A stretch of DNA of 34,751 nucleotides, from assembly GCA_012927585.1 (NCBI GenBank), contig JABBOY010000038.1:1-34751 (forward strand). The letters run 5' to 3'. A program made the position numbers and the translations under genes. The notes beneath the pieces were generated by a model. That model saw only the letters and a list, made by a program, of their open reading frames with translations. It made no database searches and was not told the origin of the DNA. Shown here piece after piece: positions 1 to 7,960 of this stretch (position 1 is the first letter of the stretch; each line of letters starts with the position of its first letter). This DNA is from Glaciimonas sp. GTDB lineage: Bacteria > Pseudomonadota > Gammaproteobacteria > Burkholderiales > Burkholderiaceae_D.

Positions 1-96
1 ATTGGATTTCCACATACACCTCCGTTGTAATCAAGGCCGCTCCAAAAAAGCAGCCATTTTCCATGTTCGGTGTATCAGTTTTCAATCGTTGCGCTG

Positions 97-121
97 TGTC
101 AATTTACATCCGTTGGTGACA
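97..121. repeat. short inverted repeat at the window edge, possible junction with another mobile element
   Basis: TGTC(A) at 97-101 is mirrored by TGACA at 117-121, just beyond the point where the tnpB frame breaks. Sequence 1-96 does not look like IS66 and carries no recognisable gene. This may be the end of a second element that interrupted the IS66 copy. The repeat is short and the neighbouring sequence is cut by the window, so the call is weak. Confidence 0.2.
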
Positions 122-140
122 TGTGGGATGTGCCGAGCGT

Positions 141-230
141 CTATTGCACGCGCAAGGGCAAGCGGTCGACCCCCATGCGCATGTCGACTGCTTCTATGGC
201 GCACCAGATTTGGGTGGGGTTGGAAAGCAT
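141..230 (-). pseudogene. tnpB: IS66-family TnpB, truncated to 29 codons
   Basis: The frame opens with ATG at 230, overlapping the end of the tnpA-like gene. It encodes MLSNPTQIWCAIEAVDMRMG followed by VDRLPLRVQ and a stop. The segment around VDMRMGVDRL is the conserved N-terminal IS66 Orf2 signature (normally DMRxGxDGL). Family members are about 110-120 aa long, so this copy has lost most of its length. The sequence beyond 141 does not continue the family pattern in any frame I could follow. Confidence 0.6.
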
Positions 231-532
231 GCCAAACCGCCACATAATGCGCCTAACCAGACCGGCGATACATTACCTGCTATGGCGAGTGAGCATCCCT
301 TGGTACCGTGTAATACCAGGTCGCTACTAACCGGGGCTGCACAAATTTGCACGGGAACCAGTGTGAGGAATTTTGTCTGGACCTGTTGCCGCTTGATCTG
401 GTAGATAAAGGTGTGGGTAAAGGTGTGGAATTTGAGATCGTGTTGCCGGCAATACTGGGCTCGCGTGAGGGTGCTGGCGCGCCATTGTTCAATTCGCGCT
501 AGCCACAGCACCCTACGAGCATTATCTGCCAT
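194..532 (-). CDS. tnpA: IS66-family accessory protein TnpA
   Basis: This 112-aa protein resembles the first ORF of IS66 elements, a small helix-turn-helix-like accessory protein of uncertain biochemical role. The N-terminal part has the family pattern of a Trp-rich helix and an HTH-like segment (LARIEQW, then YCRQHDL and HTFTHTFIYQIKR). The C-terminal part has the family ending (LAIAGNVSPVWLGAL). The start at 532 is chosen because GGAG lies six bases upstream. The last dozen or so residues run past the usual stop and overlap the tnpB fragment. In intact elements the two genes normally meet in a short overlap, so the original stop was probably lost. It is probably not functional, because the downstream genes are broken. 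Confidence 0.65.
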   Translation of the reverse strand: MADNARRVLWLARIEQWRASTLTRAQYCRQHDLKFHTFTHTFIYQIKRQQVQTKFLTLVPVQICAAPVSSDLVLHGTKGCSLAIAGNVSPVWLGALCGGLACFPTPPKSGAP

Positions 533-828
533 GTCAATCTCCAAATTCAAAATCGAAGTAGGGCAAACCAATTCAGGCATTCACAGATGGGGCGGCCGGA
601 CGCTTACCGCGTATCGACAGAATTCTTGCGCACTCGCGATTGAAATTACAGGGGAAAATAAAGGCGGCAAACTGCGTGGTAGGTGAAGCGCTACAGTTGC
701 CGAACCCTATTGGCAGGGATTAAGCAGGCAGCTTGGCGGTAGTGCAACTAGCGCCTCCGAGCGGTGCGGACCGCTTCGGTCAGAGCGCTCCGCCGATGGC
801 AGGCGATCACCCGGGAATGGCGCTGTGG

Positions 829-1137
829 TCAATCGATAGGGCTTGCGACAGGCGAGTCCGGGTCTACTTCAGTCTCACATTGGGGGCAGGCGTACCAAGT
901 GTCGTTGTACTGTTCGACCGTAAAAACGGATTTTTCACTGATCTCCATCGGCACCAGTTGCCTTCCCGGGCCGCCCCAGCCACAAGCCCGGCAGCGGTAC
1001 ATCGAGCGGTCCACGCGGTCGAGGTATCGCTGAAAGGCAATGAAGCTCATCTTGACGATGCCCATCCGCGCCGAACTCATGTGAAACCGGATACCGGCCT
1101 CGACATCGTCGCAATCCTTGTCGATTCTCTTCGCCAT
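829..1137 (-). CDS. small zinc-ribbon protein of unknown function
   Basis: This 102-aa protein has an N-terminal half without cysteine pairs and a C-terminal half with CxxC pairs (YRCRACGW and ACPQCE) about 35 residues apart. That is the typical layout of a structural zinc ribbon. A GGGAG ribosome-binding site lies about six bases upstream of the ATG, which supports translation. It is co-oriented with the sMMO genes and is the next gene after mmoG, 304 bases downstream, so it could be a distal member of the locus. I do not recognise a named family. A role in protein-protein contact or nucleic-acid binding would be a guess. It lies between mmoG and the IS66 remnant and shows no sign of decay. 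Confidence 0.6.
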   Translation of the reverse strand: MAKRIDKDCDDVEAGIRFHMSSARMGIVKMSFIAFQRYLDRVDRSMYRCRACGWGGPGRQLVPMEISEKSVFTVEQYNDTWYACPQCETEVDPDSPVASPID

Positions 1138-1441
1138 GCGTTACTCCCAACTCTCAGACCAACGCTACGATACAACAGTGGCACGCTAGCCGGAAACACG
1201 CCCATCAGCTCTGGCGCCACGCTTCACCGCCATTGAATAGGAAAGCATATCGCTTCGCCGTTGCGCATCCTCGCGACACTAGAGACAAGAGTCCAGCGAC
1301 CTCAATTGTCCCGACTGTCTGGACGCCTGACCCCAACACGGCAACCGAAAAGCTTAAGACCCGGCTTAATGGCGACACGCAGAGCGGATGCGCTCGAAGC
1401 GCGCACACGGCATTAACCCCTAGGTCGATTCGGACACCTAA
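1138..1441. other. intergenic region downstream of mmoG, no gene seen
   Basis: I found no convincing coding frame, strong terminator hairpin or repeat in this 304-base stretch. It carries only the ribosome-binding site of the following zinc-ribbon gene and probably that gene's promoter, which I could not identify. Confidence 0.4.
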
Positions 1442-3121
1442 TTACGCTCTCGGGTCTTCACGGGTTGCAGCAGCCCATTCCGGGTCGTAACTGTCCCAGG
1501 CAGAAGTGTCGCGGATGCTGGTAACGACCGCTTCGGTAGTTATCATCAGTCCAACGACGCCGATGGCATTCTTCAGCGCGAGACGCACCACCTTGACCGG
1601 ATCTAGGACGCCCTTCTCAAACGCGTCACCATAGCTGCGCGTGCTGGCTTCGAAGACCCCGAATGGGGTGTCGAGTGCCAGCAACTTATCCATGACAGTG
1701 TCGGGGCTCAGTCCGGCATTGACGGCGATCTGCCGCAAGGGTGCCGCAAGAGAGTCTCTTACCACAGCGACCCCCCTTGCCTGGTCCTGATTTGCGCCAT
1801 CAATTCCCTCCAGCGCACTGCGAGCTCGCAGCAGGTCAGCGCCTCCGCCAGCGAGCACACCCTCATCCAAAGCCGCCGATACAGACCGCCAAGCGTTTTC
1901 AACCCGTGTCAGGCGTTCTTTGATCTCAATATCGGTCACACCGCCGACCTTGATAACCCCCATCGCGCCGCTCAGGTGAGCTATGCGCTCTTCAAGATCA
2001 TTGAGTTCATGAAGATTGCCGCTCGGCGATCCTTCTCCTGGTCTGCGCGCGACGACTTGCGCGAATTCCGATCGTAAACCTGCGAGGCGTTGTGCAATCT
2101 CCAGTGGATCGCCTGCGCCGCCGATGATGGTTGTACTTTCTGCATCGACGATCACGCGCCTTGCTTGCCCTAGATCGTCGATTGTGGCGCACTCCGGTGT
2201 ATTCCCGTGAGCCGACAGCAGCACCCGGCCACCGGTGAGCACGGCCAGATCGGCCAGATGCTGCAGCCGTCGATCACCGTAGGCAGGTGGTTTCACCGCG
2301 ACTACCCGTATGATTCCACGGATTTGGTTAAGCACGGTGGTAGTGAGTGCTTTGTCAGTCAGGTTCTCGGCAATGATCAAGAGCGGCCGATCCGCCTCAC
2401 GCACCATGTCGTAAATCGGGATGATCTGATCGATATGAGAAATTTCCTCGTCATAGAACAGCACAAAGGGTCGCTCCAGCTCGGCCACTTGCCGGGCCTT
2501 GTCGGTCACGAAATAGGATGAAACGAATCCCTGACCGTAGCGAACTCCCTCGACCACCTCGAACTCGTCCTCCCGACCCTGTCCGAGTTCCAAGTTCAAC
2601 GTGCAGCCCTTGCCAAGGCGATTTACCACCTTGGCAAGCAGGTGTCCAATCTCTTCTTCGCGCGAGGCAAGACTGGCAACCCTGACAATCGTCCGTTCGG
2701 CGGAACCGTCCACTGCGCGAGCCTTGATCTCGTCGATAACTGCTGAACACGCGAGATCCATGCCCTTCTTGATTTGCATTGGATCGGCTCCAGCAGCGAT
2801 GGATTTGAAGGCCTCCTTCGCCATGCTGTGCGCCAGTACGATAGCGCTGGTAGTGCCGTCTCCCGCCTCACGAGAAACACTGTTCGCAACATCGCGCAAG
2901 ATACGCGCCCCGAGGTCGGCAATTGGATCTGTGAGAGAGATGGCGTTTGCCACCGTGACTCCGTCGCGGCTCATGATCGGAGCAAGGCTTTTAGCCCGAT
3001 GCTGGATCATCACCGAAGGGCCAGCTGGTCCCAGCGTGAGCCGCACGGCGCGAGCCAGCAAGTCAAGCCCTTGAATCATCCGTTGCCGGGCCAGGTCACT
3101 GTAGATTACTTCTGTTGCCAT
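1442..3121 (-). CDS. mmoG: GroEL-like chaperonin MmoG of the sMMO locus
   Basis: This 559-aa chaperonin paralogue is related to GroEL. In methanotrophs mmoG is required for sMMO expression and is thought to help fold or activate MmoR and/or the hydroxylase. The ATG at 3121 is preceded by GGGAGG. An in-frame ATG 33 codons earlier lacks this and adds residues unlike GroEL. The nucleotide-site motifs SRDGVT (Asp53, equivalent to E. coli Asp52) and GDGTT (Asp88, equivalent to Asp87) are present, as is the VLAGGGADLLRA segment. The catalytic Asp398 of E. coli GroEL, in VEDAL, is replaced by Asn409 (VENAW, codon 1895-1897). The C-terminus ends in an acidic/aromatic tail without the GGM repeats of housekeeping GroEL. 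There is no groES neighbour. It is the third gene downstream of mmoC and co-oriented with it, so co-transcription or a local promoter are both possible. Confidence 0.9.
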   Translation of the reverse strand: MATEVIYSDLARQRMIQGLDLLARAVRLTLGPAGPSVMIQHRAKSLAPIMSRDGVTVANAISLTDPIADLGARILRDVANSVSREAGDGTTSAIVLAHSMAKEAFKSIAAGADPMQIKKGMDLACSAVIDEIKARAVDGSAERTIVRVASLASREEEIGHLLAKVVNRLGKGCTLNLELGQGREDEFEVVEGVRYGQGFVSSYFVTDKARQVAELERPFVLFYDEEISHIDQIIPIYDMVREADRPLLIIAENLTDKALTTTVLNQIRGIIRVVAVKPPAYGDRRLQHLADLAVLTGGRVLLSAHGNTPECATIDDLGQARRVIVDAESTTIIGGAGDPLEIAQRLAGLRSEFAQVVARRPGEGSPSGNLHELNDLEERIAHLSGAMGVIKVGGVTDIEIKERLTRVENAWRSVSAALDEGVLAGGGADLLRARSALEGIDGANQDQARGVAVVRDSLAAPLRQIAVNAGLSPDTVMDKLLALDTPFGVFEASTRSYGDAFEKGVLDPVKVVRLALKNAIGVVGLMITTEAVVTSIRDTSAWDSYDPEWAAATREDPRA

Positions 3122-3232
3122 ACGCCTCCCATTCGTTGTTAGAGAGCCCGGCAAATGTCGTCTCAGCGCATCGCTTACTGACACAACCCGTACCAAAACT
3201 TTTACATCTATGCTGAACAATCGATGTTCATA

Positions 3233-3544
3233 CTATTTCGCTCGCTTATCACTGGTGTTCAGCCGCATGCACAGCCGACCCAGTGCTGCGCGCTGGTCAC
3301 GCATATGCCTCATGCGACCAACGACCATCAACCACTCACTATCCCGACTATCCAGCCATCGCTCGAACTCGGCTCTTTCCTGCTCCGCCGAGCTGTCGAG
3401 TCGACCGGCGCGATACTCCTCTAGCTTGCAAACCTGTTCCGTGCCCAGTGCAGCGGCAAGCGCGGACTTCCATTCGGCGAGCATGCAAATCGTAGCATCC
3501 AGTTCTCGCGCCATGTCATCAGCAAAACTGTCCTCGTCGGTCAT
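3233..3544 (-). CDS. hypothetical 103-aa protein between mmoR and mmoG
   Basis: This small charged protein is predicted to be largely helical. It starts 33 bases after the mmoR stop and ends 111 bases before mmoG, on the same strand. The N-terminus is acidic (MTDEDSFADD) and the rest alternates Arg/Glu-rich helices with hydrophobic positions (LEEYRAG, EFERWLDSRDSEW, GRMRHMRDQR). There is no signal peptide, membrane segment or cysteine cluster. AGGA lies just upstream of the ATG at 3544, with GAGG further upstream. I do not recognise the family. Its position between the activator and its chaperonin suggests an accessory or regulatory role in sMMO expression, which is inference only. Confidence 0.65.
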   Translation of the reverse strand: MTDEDSFADDMARELDATICMLAEWKSALAAALGTEQVCKLEEYRAGRLDSSAEQERAEFERWLDSRDSEWLMVVGRMRHMRDQRAALGRLCMRLNTSDKRAK

Positions 3545-3577
3545 GTTCCTAGCACCTCGGATGCTCGTCTCGCTCCG

Positions 3578-5659
3578 TCACCAACTTCGCGTCGGTTTCT
3601 TGATCCCGAACTTGGAGATTTTCTGGTAGAGTGTGCTGCGCGTGGTGCCGAGTCTCTTTGCGGCCCGGGAGACATTCCAGGCGCTTGCCTGCAGCGCCGA
3701 CAGAACGGCCTGCTTTTCCCAGTCGGCCAGGGCGACGGGCGAATCGGCAGCTGGTTCGCGAGCGGTTGCCGCGCCCCGCAGTGAATCGCTATTTTCGAAA
3801 CCACTCGCCGCGGGGTCGCTCTCCGCCAGGAAGTCCGGCGGCAGATCATCTTCGGTAATCACTGTGTCCCGGCTCATGAAGGCAGCCGTCTTGAGCACGT
3901 TGCGAAGCTGGCGGATGTTTCCGGGCCACGGATGCTTGAGGAAGATCTCGATGACCTCATCGCTCAGAACCTTGCCCGTGCTGGAGAAGCCGCCCAGTTG
4001 CAGCTCATGTTCAAAGATAGTGTTAATGAGCTGAATCTTGTCAGGACGCTCGCGCAGGGCAGGGATCCAGATCTGCGCGCCGTTCAGGCGATAATAGAGA
4101 TCGCGCCGAAAGGATCCTTGCGCGACCGCGTTGCGCAGGCTGGCGTTGGTGGCAGCGATGACCTGGACATCCACCTGGATCGGCTTGACCCCGCCAACCG
4201 GGACGAACTCGGACGACTCCAGTACCCTTAGCAGCGTGGACTGGAGCGCGAATTGCATGTCACCAATTTCGTCCAGGAAGAGAGTGCCGCCGGACGCAAG
4301 CAGGAACTTGCCAGGCCTACCCTCCTTAGCCGCACCGGTGAAGCTGCCGGCCGCGTATCCGAATAGCTCGCTCTCAATGAGCTCACGTGGAATCGCCGCA
4401 CAATTGATGGCGATCAATGGCCCATCACGGCGCGGTCCCGCTCGGTGAGAAAGTTGAATCAGATGCTCCTTGCCCACCCCCGATTCGCCGATAACTAGGA
4501 TAGGAATCTTTCGCTCTTGCAAGCTCACCATTTTCTTCAACAAGGAGTCAACGATGGCATCGTGCTCACCCGTCGTACGGGCACGCAGTTCTAGCGGCTT
4601 GATGTAGGCCTTGGGATTACGCCGTTGCCGATCGATTGCCTGTTTGACACTTTGCATACCACCGTCCGAACGATTAGCGTGAGGATTGGTTATTGGATCC
4701 CCCGCTACCGTTCCCGCCTCCACAAACAGGCGGGTGCCGGACGCTGCCACGGCTTCCACCGGACCCTGACTCTTCACCTGAGCCCGCAACAGACTGCTCA
4801 GGTCGATGCCTAGCGAATAATCGAGAGGTTCACCCACGATATGCGAATAGGCGTCGACTCCCAGCAAAGCCATCGCCGTCGAGTTGAGTGCCAGAATGCG
4901 CTCATCGCTATCCATCACCACCAGTCCGTCGATGGCGGTCTGCTGGGCGAACAGGCGCTCTCGCGTATCCACCGAGCGCAAGCGGATCAGGCGGCCCGCG
5001 GGCCGGTGGCGCTTGAAGACATCCGCTTCGACCAGGGAGCCCGCCATGCGAAGAAAGGCGAGTAGGGACTTGAGCGAGTCCCGCTGAGGGCTTACCACCC
5101 CCAGCAATGCCAGGAAATTGCCGTCTGGCCCCTTGATCGGATAGCCGGCGGTGGCGCAGGTATGAAGTTGGTAAAAGAAATGCTCTTTCCCTAGGAACGC
5201 CATTGGCATGTCCAGCAGGGCCGCGGTCCCCAGACCGTTGTTGCCGATCACTGACTCGTGCCAACTGGCGCCCAGCTGGAACAGGCCTGTATCAGCGAGA
5301 AAATGATGCGGGCCAGCCCCCACAACGTGCTTCAGCGTCCCTTGAGAATCGGTGAGCAGCACGGCCACGTCGACGTCCTCCAAGAACGAATGGAAGTTGT
5401 ACGTATGAACGGAGAGCGTAGTCTGTAGCTCGCGTGACCATGGATGTTGCGCTGTCCGTCGCGTGCTATCCATCAGATATTTCTCCTGCGTCAAATCCAG
5501 TCCGGGATGGAGACCGTGATCTTCCAGGCAGCGCTCCCAAGCCTCCGTAACCTCCGGCCGCACCCAATCGTAACTCGTCGGCGCCTGTGCCGACTGACGC
5601 ATCCAGTCCCATGCCTGAACTGGGCGATCCACATCTGGTGGTAAGGGGTGCTCGGCCAT
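3578..5659 (-). CDS. mmoR: sigma54-dependent transcriptional activator MmoR
   Basis: This 693-aa bacterial enhancer-binding protein activates the sigma54 promoter of the sMMO operon. The N-terminal sensory region (about residues 45-215) is GAF-like as in the AcoR family, followed by a PAS-like segment (about 237-310). The AAA+ domain shows Walker A GESGVGKE (391-398), the sigma54-contact loop GSFTGA (438-443, a variant of GAFTGA), Walker B LFLDE (460-464) and FRRDLYYRLN. The C-terminus has a Fis-type helix-turn-helix (about 646-690, WNVSRAAKRLGTTRSTLYQK). The start at 5659 has GAGG six bases upstream, whereas an ATG at 5707 has no such site and adds residues unlike the family. The gene follows mmoC after 187 bases that contain a hairpin. 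A strong sigma54 promoter lies upstream of mmoX, which fits this role. BmoR of butane monooxygenase is the nearest alternative name. Confidence 0.92.
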   Translation of the reverse strand: MAEHPLPPDVDRPVQAWDWMRQSAQAPTSYDWVRPEVTEAWERCLEDHGLHPGLDLTQEKYLMDSTRRTAQHPWSRELQTTLSVHTYNFHSFLEDVDVAVLLTDSQGTLKHVVGAGPHHFLADTGLFQLGASWHESVIGNNGLGTAALLDMPMAFLGKEHFFYQLHTCATAGYPIKGPDGNFLALLGVVSPQRDSLKSLLAFLRMAGSLVEADVFKRHRPAGRLIRLRSVDTRERLFAQQTAIDGLVVMDSDERILALNSTAMALLGVDAYSHIVGEPLDYSLGIDLSSLLRAQVKSQGPVEAVAASGTRLFVEAGTVAGDPITNPHANRSDGGMQSVKQAIDRQRRNPKAYIKPLELRARTTGEHDAIVDSLLKKMVSLQERKIPILVIGESGVGKEHLIQLSHRAGPRRDGPLIAINCAAIPRELIESELFGYAAGSFTGAAKEGRPGKFLLASGGTLFLDEIGDMQFALQSTLLRVLESSEFVPVGGVKPIQVDVQVIAATNASLRNAVAQGSFRRDLYYRLNGAQIWIPALRERPDKIQLINTIFEHELQLGGFSSTGKVLSDEVIEIFLKHPWPGNIRQLRNVLKTAAFMSRDTVITEDDLPPDFLAESDPAASGFENSDSLRGAATAREPAADSPVALADWEKQAVLSALQASAWNVSRAAKRLGTTRSTLYQKISKFGIKKPTRSW

Positions 5660-5732
5660 ACTGCGCCTCACTTTTAAAGATTGGGTCGAAGCAAAAGATA
5701 CTACCACTGAGCGACCCCTCTATCAATCCGCT

Positions 5733-5765
5733 TTGAGCAGCGGCCAGATAGCGGCCACCGCTCAA
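5733..5765 (-). terminator. hairpin between mmoC and mmoR
   Basis: TTGAGC (5733-5738) pairs with GCTCAA (5760-5765), with GGCC facing GGCC inside and a short loop. It lies about 80 bases beyond the mmoC stop in the direction of transcription. No U-run follows on the minus strand. It could be a weak terminator, a processing site or a 3'-end stabiliser separating mmoXYBZDC from mmoR. Confidence 0.4.
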
Positions 5766-5846
5766 CCAGAATGCAATCCGTGTTTGTCGTCGAAAGTCTG
5801 ACACTCCTCAGCACGGTGCTTGCCGACAGTTTCACGCAACCCCGGG

Positions 5847-6935
5847 TCATTGGGACATCTCAGGAGCCTTCTCCCCCTCCGCACTCGTCGACCCGCTCGG
5901 CAGAAACTTCTCCGTACAAATATTGCCCTCTGGAATTCCCAACGCGATACATGTCCTGTAGGTGGCATCGATCATGCCGGGCGGGCCGCACAGATACAGG
6001 TCAGGCTTGCCTCCACTCGCTTCGAGGTCAAGACGGAGGGCTTCCACCGGATTGCTCCTTACCCCTTTCCAATCCGGCCCCGCATGCAAGATGCAGATTT
6101 GTGCGGTCAAGTTCGGCATTCCCTCGGCCAGAGCAGCGAGTTCCTGAAAATAGAAGACATCCTCGTCCTTGTTTACGCCGAAATAAAGCCGCGTCTCGTG
6201 CGGATCGCCTCGGTCGGACATCTGCCGCACCATCGCCACGATTGGTGCCAGGCCCGTGCCTCCGGCGACAAAATAGCGCGGCCGCAGACCGTTCTCGCGA
6301 ATGTAAAACGAACCAGATGGGCCTCGGACACGTACAGTCTGCCCGGGATGCGCGCCATCGCCCAGATAGTTAGAGAATATTCCGTACGGCAGAATGCGAA
6401 TGAGAAACTCGAGGGTACCATCAGGATTGGGCAGACTGGCCGGTGAAAACGAACGCCAGTGTTCGGTTCCGGGGATCTGGATGTCGAAGAATTGCCCTGG
6501 CTCGAAAGTCACACCGCTCGCACCGCCCTCGGCATCGCTATGAAGGCGGCGCATTTTCAACTGCATCACATTACTGGCAATGGGCGTAATGCTGACCACT
6601 TCCGCGAAAAAATCGCGTTCCACGGTGGAATCTGAGATACGGTCCGCAGTGTAGGGTACTTCTAGCGTCAGATTCGACCTCGGGAAGGTGCGGCAAAGCA
6701 GCACGAACCCTTCCTCCTCTTCTTCTGGCGGGAGAGCTTGCACTGTGCATTTGACCAGTTCGTACTCGCCATCGGTGCATAGGGCCTTGCACGTAGCACA
6801 CCCACCTTCCCGGCACGATGACATCAGTATGACGTCCTGCCGTATCCCTGCGGTGATGACGTCCTCGTCGGTACCGCACTCGAAATGCACCGTCTCACCA
6901 TCCTGAGTGATGATCTCTATGTTATACACTTGCAT
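5847..6935 (-). CDS. mmoC: soluble methane monooxygenase reductase (protein C)
   Basis: This 362-aa NADH oxidoreductase passes electrons through FAD and a [2Fe-2S] cluster to the hydroxylase diiron centre. The N-terminal plant-type ferredoxin domain has Cys41-x4-Cys46-x2-Cys49 and Cys81 as cluster ligands. The FAD-binding barrel carries RSFS (161-164), and the NAD-binding domain has GGTGLAP (225-231) and CGPPGM (316-321). Length is close to the roughly 340-350 aa of known MmoC, with a short extra C-terminal tail rich in Ser, Glu and Pro. GAAGAGGA precedes the ATG. It is the last gene of mmoXYBZDC and lies 70 bases after mmoD. All cofactor residues are present, so it should be functional. Confidence 0.95.
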   Translation of the reverse strand: MQVYNIEIITQDGETVHFECGTDEDVITAGIRQDVILMSSCREGGCATCKALCTDGEYELVKCTVQALPPEEEEEGFVLLCRTFPRSNLTLEVPYTADRISDSTVERDFFAEVVSITPIASNVMQLKMRRLHSDAEGGASGVTFEPGQFFDIQIPGTEHWRSFSPASLPNPDGTLEFLIRILPYGIFSNYLGDGAHPGQTVRVRGPSGSFYIRENGLRPRYFVAGGTGLAPIVAMVRQMSDRGDPHETRLYFGVNKDEDVFYFQELAALAEGMPNLTAQICILHAGPDWKGVRSNPVEALRLDLEASGGKPDLYLCGPPGMIDATYRTCIALGIPEGNICTEKFLPSGSTSAEGEKAPEMSQ

Positions 6936-7005
6936 GATCCTCTTCCCATATTCTTAAAGTTTGAAGCGCAAGGGAACGAATTTCTGTGTGCAAAAGCTCA
7001 CCCAA

Positions 7006-7356
7006 TCAAGGGCTAAGATCATCGCTAGTGCCACAGATCGTGTTGATATCCCGTGCAGAAAAATAAGCAAGAACGTGATCAACCGCTTCTGTGGCAGAAG
7101 CCAAGCTGATAGAGCCTCCGTCCTGGACTAATTGATCAGCCTCCAGATAAATTTCCCAGCGCCACAGATACTCAAGATCTATGGCATAAGCCGTGTAACG
7201 CCCCACTGCCCTAAGAAACACGTGCTCGTTGGTCGGTCTTGCGTCCAGATCGCTATCCTTGAACACGGTACTTAGCTCTTCCACATCTTTCTCTATAGCG
7301 GCAGCCCTGTCGTCTTCTGTAAACGTACCATCAATGCAAATATTGAGCGAAACCAT
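7006..7356 (-). CDS. mmoD: MmoD, sMMO accessory/regulatory protein
   Basis: This 116-aa protein sits in the conserved mmoD position between mmoZ and mmoC. In methanotrophs MmoD is not part of the active enzyme. It binds the hydroxylase, inhibits it in vitro, and is implicated in the copper-responsive switch. The central LEYLWRWEI segment (WRW at 65-67) is the most recognisable family feature. I chose the ATG at 7356 because AAGGAGA precedes it at good spacing. An upstream in-frame ATG at 7407 has no such site. The assignment rests on position, size and this motif, since the family is poorly conserved. Confidence 0.88.
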   Translation of the reverse strand: MVSLNICIDGTFTEDDRAAAIEKDVEELSTVFKDSDLDARPTNEHVFLRAVGRYTAYAIDLEYLWRWEIYLEADQLVQDGGSISLASATEAVDHVLAYFSARDINTICGTSDDLSP

Positions 7357-7422
7357 TCTGTCTCCTTTCCAAGCAAGTGTGTGATCCGGACGCGAGGTTC
7401 GCACCACACACTATCGCGCTAA

Positions 7423-7950
7423 TCAGTGGATATGCTCCATTGCTACGAGCACTTTCACCCCGCGCTTCTTGCGTAACTCCGCGAGTGGCATGTCGTAATA
7501 ATTGAGATCGCGCAACTCCATCAGCTTGCTACCGAGGATACGATCAGTATCCATGAAGTAGTTGGTGGGCATAATCGGTGGCTTGAACTCGATCCGGAAA
7601 TTGATGTGGATCTTCTCTGCCTCCCATTTGTCGGAACAGGCAGCCATCTTTGCCTGCACCTCTGCGGCTGCGTTAGCTGCGTTCTGACCTGTCGCGCATT
7701 TGTGGAGTAGGTCCTGATCGCTCTTGAAGGTCTGCTCTTTCAGCACCGCGACCTTCTCCTCGATCTTCGCTTCAATCCACAGATGATCCAGTTCCAGTGC
7801 ATAACTCTGCCGCAGCGGTGTGGTGTACTGCTTGCGAAAGTCGACCAGGAATTTAGCCGCCTTGTCGAGCGAGTTCAGAGCGCCGATCTTGCCCGTCCAC
7901 TCATCTCGCGTGGCGTTGTCATGTACCTTGTTAATTTTTCCGCTTACCAT
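7423..7950 (-). CDS. mmoZ: methane monooxygenase hydroxylase gamma subunit
   Basis: This 175-aa helical subunit of the (alpha-beta-gamma)2 hydroxylase carries no metal ligands and packs against alpha and beta. The family pattern is clear along the length: VHDNATRDEW near the start, KFLVDFRKQY, AEKIHINFR, FKPPIMPTNYF, and the C-terminal LRKKRGVKVL. AAGGAGA precedes the ATG at 7950. The in-frame ATG at 7989 would run back into mmoB and lacks a ribosome-binding site. It follows mmoB after 10 bases, so translation is probably coupled. Confidence 0.95.
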   Translation of the reverse strand: MVSGKINKVHDNATRDEWTGKIGALNSLDKAAKFLVDFRKQYTTPLRQSYALELDHLWIEAKIEEKVAVLKEQTFKSDQDLLHKCATGQNAANAAAEVQAKMAACSDKWEAEKIHINFRIEFKPPIMPTNYFMDTDRILGSKLMELRDLNYYDMPLAELRKKRGVKVLVAMEHIH

Positions 7951-7960
7951 TGCAATCTCC

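Larger units (their letters stand above)
141..607 (-). mobile_element. IS66-family element remnant (left end of window)
   Basis: Read on the minus strand, position 607 begins GTAAGCGTCCGGCC, which matches the conserved GTAAGCG terminus of IS66-family inverted repeats. It is followed at the expected distance by a tnpA-like and then a tnpB-like frame. The tnpB frame stops after 29 codons and no tnpC transposase follows, so only the first few hundred bases of the element survive. The opposite end is not in the window. The element points away from the sMMO cluster and forms the last mobile-element trace on its downstream side. Confidence 0.7.

Noticed and set aside
733-1236. 167-codon open frame on the plus strand
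   Set aside because: It overlaps the zinc-ribbon gene on the other strand, which has better start signals and ordered CxxC pairs. No ribosome-binding site or family pattern here.
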